Below, piece by piece: positions 58,461 to 64,000 of a stretch of DNA of 64,000 nt; the stretch's first letter is position 1; each line of letters starts with the position of its first letter. Source of the DNA: Siphonodentalium dalli (taxonomy: Eukaryota > Mollusca > Scaphopoda > Gadilida > Siphonodentaliidae); the NCBI GenBank assembly GCA_032622095.1, contig CP136066.1:193306816-193370815 (forward strand). The letters run 5' to 3'. Both the position numbers and the translations under genes were made by a program. The notes beneath the pieces were generated by a model. That model worked only from the letters and a program-made list of their open reading frames with translations, was not told the DNA's origin and ran no database searches.

Positions 58461-59489
58461 GCAAATGAAAAATAGGAATTTATAAACAACAAGACGCGCC
58501 GTCTCATTCATGGCTAATTGTTTATATATAGGGGTGGGGGTGCAAATGTAATTTTGAGAACTTTTAGGAGTGTTTTGGTTTGGTTCAAGGGGATACAGTT
58601 GGAAAAATCCAGGTCGACATGCATCACCCGCTTCAACGGAGACGACATGAACACGCCCCGGTGTGTTATAGTATATTTCCCATTATGTTGTGCAAAAAAA
58701 ATCTGATAATTAATTGGACATATCCTAAATATTTTACCTTTTTGGTTTTTCAAACATGACCATATATGCCCATGACATATCATGTGAAGCCACAGTGAAG
58801 GTAAATATTTCTGAGGGAAAAAAACGCGTTCGTCGTTGCAAATTTTCGCGTTCAGTTACTTTCCCACAGAAAATTCAACGGGTCCTCGTTACTACCAAAG
58901 TTGTTGGAAACGCGAATAAAAGTCCATTTTACTTGCATCTATAGCAATCCTGAATTTTCTACGGTATGTTATATATGTGAACGGTACACACATCATCCGA
59001 CACGACAACATGTATTAGGGAGGAGGTTTCGTATTTATGAATTTTCATTAGTTATTTGAACATATTTTCTTCGATAAATCGAAACCTCATAGATTAGTGT
59101 CACAAATGATGCTAAAATATCTAATCCAGCATGACATAACAAGTTGTAATTGGAGAACCAACTATTGTTAACGATAATAATACAACAAAATCGTCTGCTG
59201 AAACCGACAAGGTATTATAATAACGATATGTGTGTACCTACCTGAACTCATCGCTCATGGAAAGCATGAGGGATTAGTCGCGTCCGTCGTTACTTATCCG
59301 GGTCCCGTTACACGGATGACCAGCGTGATTAAGTCGTTCTGTGTTTATTACACGTCACCCGTCCTTATATATATGGAATACGTGCATTCAAAATACAGGC
59401 TTAGATGGGTGTTAAGGCACACACAGGGCTTGAGTTGTCATGTGTGATGATGCTTTTATTTTATAGTTCCGGTCTCGTGATTGAGGCGA
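58461..59489. other. no upstream zinc-finger exon recognised
   Basis: Expected to be the intron or 5' region of the minus-strand zinc-finger gene. The frames here have no finger motif. Confidence 0.35.
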
Positions 59490-60085
59490 ACGTGATGCAC
59501 GTCATTTGACGTCAACGAGATGTGCATTGAACGTAAGTTTCATACGGATTTGTAAATATATCGAGTTCTATCCTTCCGCGAAGTGTCGTTTCAACAAACC
59601 CACTATGTGCTTTGAGAACAATTCCCTTCACTAAAACTTATTGACAGAATGGAACATTAGAGCAGATTAGAGCGGTAGTTTGTTGACGATGTTCGCACGC
59701 TCCTTAGCAACAGGGAAGCAAATTAGAACTCTTGTGCGTGACTTGCCATGTGTGTTGTCGTCCACACGACAAAAAATGTGCCTAAATAAACCTAGTATTA
59801 TTAAGTCTGCATTTTTAGAATGCACGGATTCTAGGACGGGTGTCGTGTAATAAACAGAACAACAAGTGTGTTAATTGGTTTGTGCATGTGCCATCGCGGA
59901 AGGATAGAACTCGAGGCTGCACCCCTCGTTCTATACTTCCGCGCTAACACTCGTGTCGTATCAACAATTCCATTAACGCATTCATGTCCTTCTGTGCATG
60001 TGTGTGTGGGATATTTAGAGATCCGTATGGAACGTACGTTCAATGCACATCTCGTTGACGTCAAATTGACGTTTAAACTGTTGTG
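59490..60085. mobile_element. inverted-repeat element with GCGGAAGGATAGAAC hairpin
   Basis: Outer inverted pair: 'TTTGACGTCAACGAGATGTG' plus CATTGAACGTA at 59507 and its inverse at 60033-60065. A second pair, GCGGAAGGATAGAACTCGAGG and its inverse, forms a compact hairpin at 59896-59942. A further CTTCCGCG..GTCGTTTCAACAAACCC block lies at 59573-59602. Similar blocks occur at 55785-55840. TSD not defined. Confidence 0.45.
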
Positions 60086-60186
60086 TTGATAAAATAATCG
60101 GAGAACCAAATTACACCGTTCCGCAATATAGTTCTTTGGTTCTAGAGGGACTTTCCAAAGTATGAAATTACACAAATATGTTCGAT

Positions 60187-60579
60187 ATAAACAAAATATT
60201 TGATTCTAGTTGAGGAACCCACATATCAAAGTTCAGAGTTATTATATATCGATTTTTTAAGATCTATTATTTTTAACCATCGAGACTTATTGGTGGCCCA
60301 GTAAAAAGTCGACGAGCTGACGGTCTCGGTCCAAATTGCGGACGAAGATGGATATCTCTAAAATCAAGAGGCTTTGTGTTGATAATAAGCCCGAATGTCG
60401 TCGAACAACATGTTGATAAATAACACGTTTGGGGCAATTTTATACTATAGTTGACAGTGCATGGTTAGGATTATTTTTGGGCAATTAATCGATTCTGATA
60501 ACTGAAGCAGCATTTCTAAAAATGTTATTGTTGTTGGAATTTGATTATATGGGGACCATCGAATCAGATTGAGTACCTT
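60187..60579 (-). mobile_element. AAGGTACTC-family TA element, truncated
   Basis: Reverse-oriented copy ending at TA 60580-60581. The other end is lost near 60187. Confidence 0.7.
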
Positions 60580-61257
60580 TAAAAGCGAGAAATTAATATG
60601 TTTAGCTTGATCCTCGGAGATTATATGCCGATTTAACATAGAAATTATCTACAAAATATAATTTTATTCTGACAAGAGCGTGTATAATTCTCAGCGGATT
60701 TGATGGATTCGGAATATATCTTATTTCATCCAAAGGATTAGAATGCTGTTAACATTGGCACATTCATTTGATTCATAACACTATGCCAAGTAGCTATCTC
60801 AATTTGCGACTGCTGGGAATATGAACACATCAGTCTCTCTCAGACTGTATCTCGACTGCTGGGAATATAACACATCAGTATCTCTCTGACTGTATCTCGT
60901 TATTTGATCTCATTAGGAAAGGTTGATATAAGATCTGGGTTTATGCAAATGATGTCACTATTCTGAGACGTCGCTCATGTTCAATTATATATCAAACGTC
61001 CTGTGTGCATACCATACACTCGGTCGATGTTTGACCTGGTCAGCTGGGGTGTTATTGATCAGCCTTCGGATGCAATATCTCCACATGTCCGAATGAACTT
61101 ATTATATGAGTATGCCTTTTGACAATTTCACCTACTATTTATTTCCTGGAAAGATGCCCCTGCCAGGCTGATTGCATGTTCACATGGATTAATTATAGCT
61201 AGCCATGATTTCCAAAACATATCCAATGTTTCGGATTTCACCAGTTTTTACTTTCAA
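60580..61257. repeat. gene-free; 46-bp tandem duplication
   Basis: A 46-bp unit starting GACTGCTGGGAATATGAACA is present twice at 60808-60900. No gene. Confidence 0.5.
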
Positions 61258-61528
61258 ACTTTCAACACTAAATGGATTCCCCCTTTCAGTTATAAAAGTA
61301 TACATTGGAATGGTTCATTATTCATTTGGAGGGGTGTTAAGGATATATATGAGCAGACGACAACTGGACGAAATGATAATATAAGTGCAGACGAATTCAT
61401 ATGCATTGGTGGGAAATGTTCGGATGATAAGTTCAATTAGCGACATTATATATGACCGTTTGTTGAACTTATTATCTGAACATTTCCCAAGGGAACTACT
61501 CGTCAATGAGTATTTAATACAGAAAGGG
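61258..61528 (-). mobile_element. CTRTACTAAATACTC-group TTAA element
   Basis: The right terminus is the reverse complement of CCCTTTCTGTATTAAATACT, followed by TTAA at 61529-61532. The left TTAA is lost (CTTTCAACACTAAATGG). The internal palindrome (GGGAAATGTTCGGATGATAA and its inverse) is intact. Confidence 0.7.
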
Positions 61529-62089
61529 TTAATAATATATTTTTATTTCTAATACATAAGAAATAAAAAGGATTGGAGCACAAGTTTGATAACATCGAAA
61601 GATCCCCATTATCTGAATCAACGTATCGATATCTTGGGGTTATATCACGTGACCATGTAGTTCAGCCTCAGTCATAATGCAGGATGATTTTCTATGTCGC
61701 AGCGTTACGTGAGAACTGTGATAAATATGTGTCGAACAGCCTTGGGACAGGATAGCGTTATATATAACACGCGGTCTAATATAGTTGATAACTTTTTGAC
61801 ATGTTTATGTTTACGGTGTCATGCTGATAGTAATAATATGTCATTTCTGTCGCTATATATATAAGTAAAATATGTACTCGAGCTTCTACTATTATTGTCC
61901 GATTTACTTCGGACATGATCGTTAGCTATATCGGTGCGCTCGGACATGATCGTTAGCTATATCGGTGCGCCTGAATGCGGCCTGATACATGTAGTTTCGA
62001 TTTTAGTGCTCGTATTACCGGCTTGTAAATTACACACGTACATGTAGTAGTTTTATAGAACTGAACCCAGAATACCACAAGAAAACCAT
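61529..62089. repeat. gene-free; 31-bp tandem duplication
   Basis: TCGGACATGATCGTTAGCTA plus TATCGGTGCGC is present twice at 61909-61970. Nothing else is supported. Confidence 0.5.
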
Positions 62090-62600
62090 CGTCAGAAATG
62101 GTAACGCCCTCAAGGTCATATTATTAGCCATATATATAAATTATAATACAAAATATATTGGTTTCATGAATGCACCACCTCAGAATTCCGTTAAAAATAA
62201 TCCTTCAAATTATTACTACAACTACAGATTATTACTGCAAGTTTCTCATTCACCACATCAGAAAGCCTCCAAATGCGAACCAAACATCTACTAATCGGAT
62301 TAAATACACGCCCGATATTTCGCAATACGACCTTTATTCTACATTCCAATTGAGATTTACGCCATCAGCAAAGTGAACTGTTATATATGCATTGTGTTCC
62401 CGCTATACAATTGTCAAGGGTGGCCCAGCCATTGTTCATTCCTAAATATCGAAAGCAATTAACGCAGTCATAACAGTTACATATATACTGCAACAATGAA
62501 ACATCCGCGAAAACCAGAAATGTGTTGTCCTGCGAGATATCCCCATCGCTCCATAGCTCCATTGACACGGCTATATCAGCCTTACTACAATTTCCTAAAA
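62090..62600 (+). repeat. mate of the dispersed repeat at 34485-34770
   Basis: See the shared blocks listed for 34485-34770. Here the first block is separated from the others by about 200 bases. Confidence 0.5.
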
Positions 62601-62823
62601 TAACTCGCATCGCGCGAAACCCGAAATATGTTGTCCTGCCAGATATCCCAATCGCTTCATTGGCACGACCAGAACAGCGAAGCAGTAAATATCATTACTA
62701 TGGGCGTAATAAAGTGCCAATTTTGCTATCATGTGTACCCTATATGACTATATATAGTATACCCAAACTTTACGTGGTAATGACCTATTCGAGCATTCAT
62801 TTTGGAGAATAACGAGATAGGAG

Positions 62824-63077
62824 CAAGCCTTGAAATAGGGTGTCTGTCATTTGCAGAATGAGGTCCACAGAGGGTGAATTTAGTGATGCTACCCCGCATA
62901 GCGGGCTGGCATCACCAAATTCACCCTATGTGGACCTCATTCTGCTTACACCTCAGCAGAATGAGGTTCCCACAGGGTGAATTTGGTGATGCTAGACCGC
63001 TATGCGGGGTAGCATCACTAAATTAACCCTCTGGGGACCTCATTCTGCAAATGACAGACACCCTATTTCAAGGCTTG
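62824..63077. mobile_element. 254-bp hAT-like palindrome made of two hairpins
   Basis: Perfect 8-bp duplication GATAGGAG at 62816-62823 and 63078-63085. Termini CAAGCCTTGAAATAGGGTGT are fully inverted. Each half is itself a hairpin built on AGAGGGTGAATTTRGTGATG, and the halves are also inverted copies of each other. It is a compact relative of 18145-18586, lacking that element's core of about 200 bp. Confidence 0.9.
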
Positions 63078-63114
63078 GATAGGAGATGAACTGCAGATGA
63101 CGCTACTTGAGTTT

Positions 63115-64000
63115 CTCTTTAACGCGACACTTGGTGCATGTATTATATACTTATCAACTTACTTGTGTTTGGAGCGTTTGTTCTTGTTGATTACTTTAGG
63201 TCTCAGTTAATAGAAGTTGTGTTGTTTGGAAACAGGACAGTACACATTGCATGCGTTGGCTATGTGCAGAATTCAAAACACGGATCCAAGCATCTCGATC
63301 TACATTAGATATATATCATGCAGCATGCAGCTAAATGCATTTTATGCAACATCAAAGTACTCTATCGCAGATGAGGGAGATACAAGTGTCAGCTAGGTGT
63401 CAGTTACTACAAGTTGTGTTGTACACATTATTGTGCGTAAACATGCGTTGGCTATGTGCAGAATTCAAAACACTGATACACACGACTCGATCTACGTTGG
63501 ATATATACCATCAAGCAGTTAAATGCATTTTATGCAACAAATTACTCTATCGCATATGAAGCAGATACAAGTGTAAAGAAACTGATGTCATCTGAATTAT
63601 TGCTTCCATCTTAAATCAATGGGGGTCTGTGAAGTTTTCTTCTTTATTGGCGCGCGCGACGCTTGGTATCTTATCAAATTATATACTCGTGTTGGGAGCG
63701 TTCGTTCTTGTAACTTACTTTAGGTGTCAGTTACTACAAGTTGTGTTGTTTGGAAACAGGACAATACACATTATTGTGCGTAAACATGCGCTGGCTATGT
63801 GCAGAATTCAAAACACTGATACACACGACTCGATCTACATTGAATATATACCATCAAGCAGCTAAATCCATTTTCTGCAACAACAAATTACTCTATCGTA
63901 GATGGCGGATATAAAAGCGGAAAGAAACTGATGTCATCTGAATTATTGCTTCCATATCAAATCATGGATGTCTGTGAAGTTTTCTTCTGTATTGGCGCAA
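63115..64000 (+). repeat. tandem repeat of about 327 bp, running off the window
   Basis: Three units share 'ACAAGTTGTGTTGT', 'GCGTTGGCTATGTGCAGAAT', 'ACGACTCGATCTAC' and 'GAAACTGATGTCATCTGAAT'. The first unit lacks about 130 bp before the second begins. Frames inside are short and inconsistent between units. Confidence 0.8.

Overview
This is AT-rich nuclear DNA from a multicellular animal. Three things point that way: a decayed non-LTR (LINE) retrotransposon, many short non-autonomous DNA transposons with TTAA, TA or 8-bp target-site duplications (TSDs), and an exon with clean splice signals. I would guess a marine invertebrate, possibly a lophotrochozoan, but that is weak. I see no tRNA or rRNA gene, no CRISPR array and no bacterial-style operon. 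Most of the short open reading frames are chance or repeat-derived.

Only one stretch looks like a live host gene. An exon at 48179-48408 (+) encodes a protein-phosphatase-1 docking motif (RVRF) leading into the start of ankyrin repeats, resembling PPP1R27. It has a polypyrimidine tract and AG before it and a GT donor after it. A damaged partial copy of this exon lies about 650 bases downstream, joined to half of a mobile element. A C2H2 zinc-finger exon on the minus strand (57832-58458) keeps its splice acceptor but carries stops and a frameshift. It overlaps tail-to-tail with a degenerate coding-like stretch (56640-57878, +).

The rest is a stratified mobile-element landscape. Left part (1-11 kb): TTAA-, TA- and 8-bp-TSD elements, several nested. 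11.8-17 kb: a duplicated locus. One copy was hit by a LINE, which was in turn hit by a TTAA element and a palindromic 8-bp-TSD element. In the other copy a 35-bp minisatellite expanded from 1 to about 34 units. 18-24 kb: more miniature elements. 24.2-27.3 kb: a 3.1-kb foldback element with about 1.2-kb inverted arms carrying repeated YY1-like motifs. 29.8-32.4 kb: an 86-bp minisatellite split by a 1279-bp hAT-type element. 34-43 kb: nested elements and microsatellites. 44 and 51 kb: 37-bp and 30-bp satellites. 53-64 kb: a hAT-type element with a nested TA element, relic genes, a palindrome built of palindromes, and a 327-bp tandem repeat running to the window end.

The most distinctive pattern is a 69-bp hairpin module with 33-bp arms and a 3-base loop. 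It occurs in pairs inside miniature elements that otherwise have different terminal repeats and different target-site duplications (TTAA versus TA). One arm mismatch is kept in the readable copies and gives each hairpin a polarity. I found no protein that would explain it. It is a pattern to test, not a proven system.
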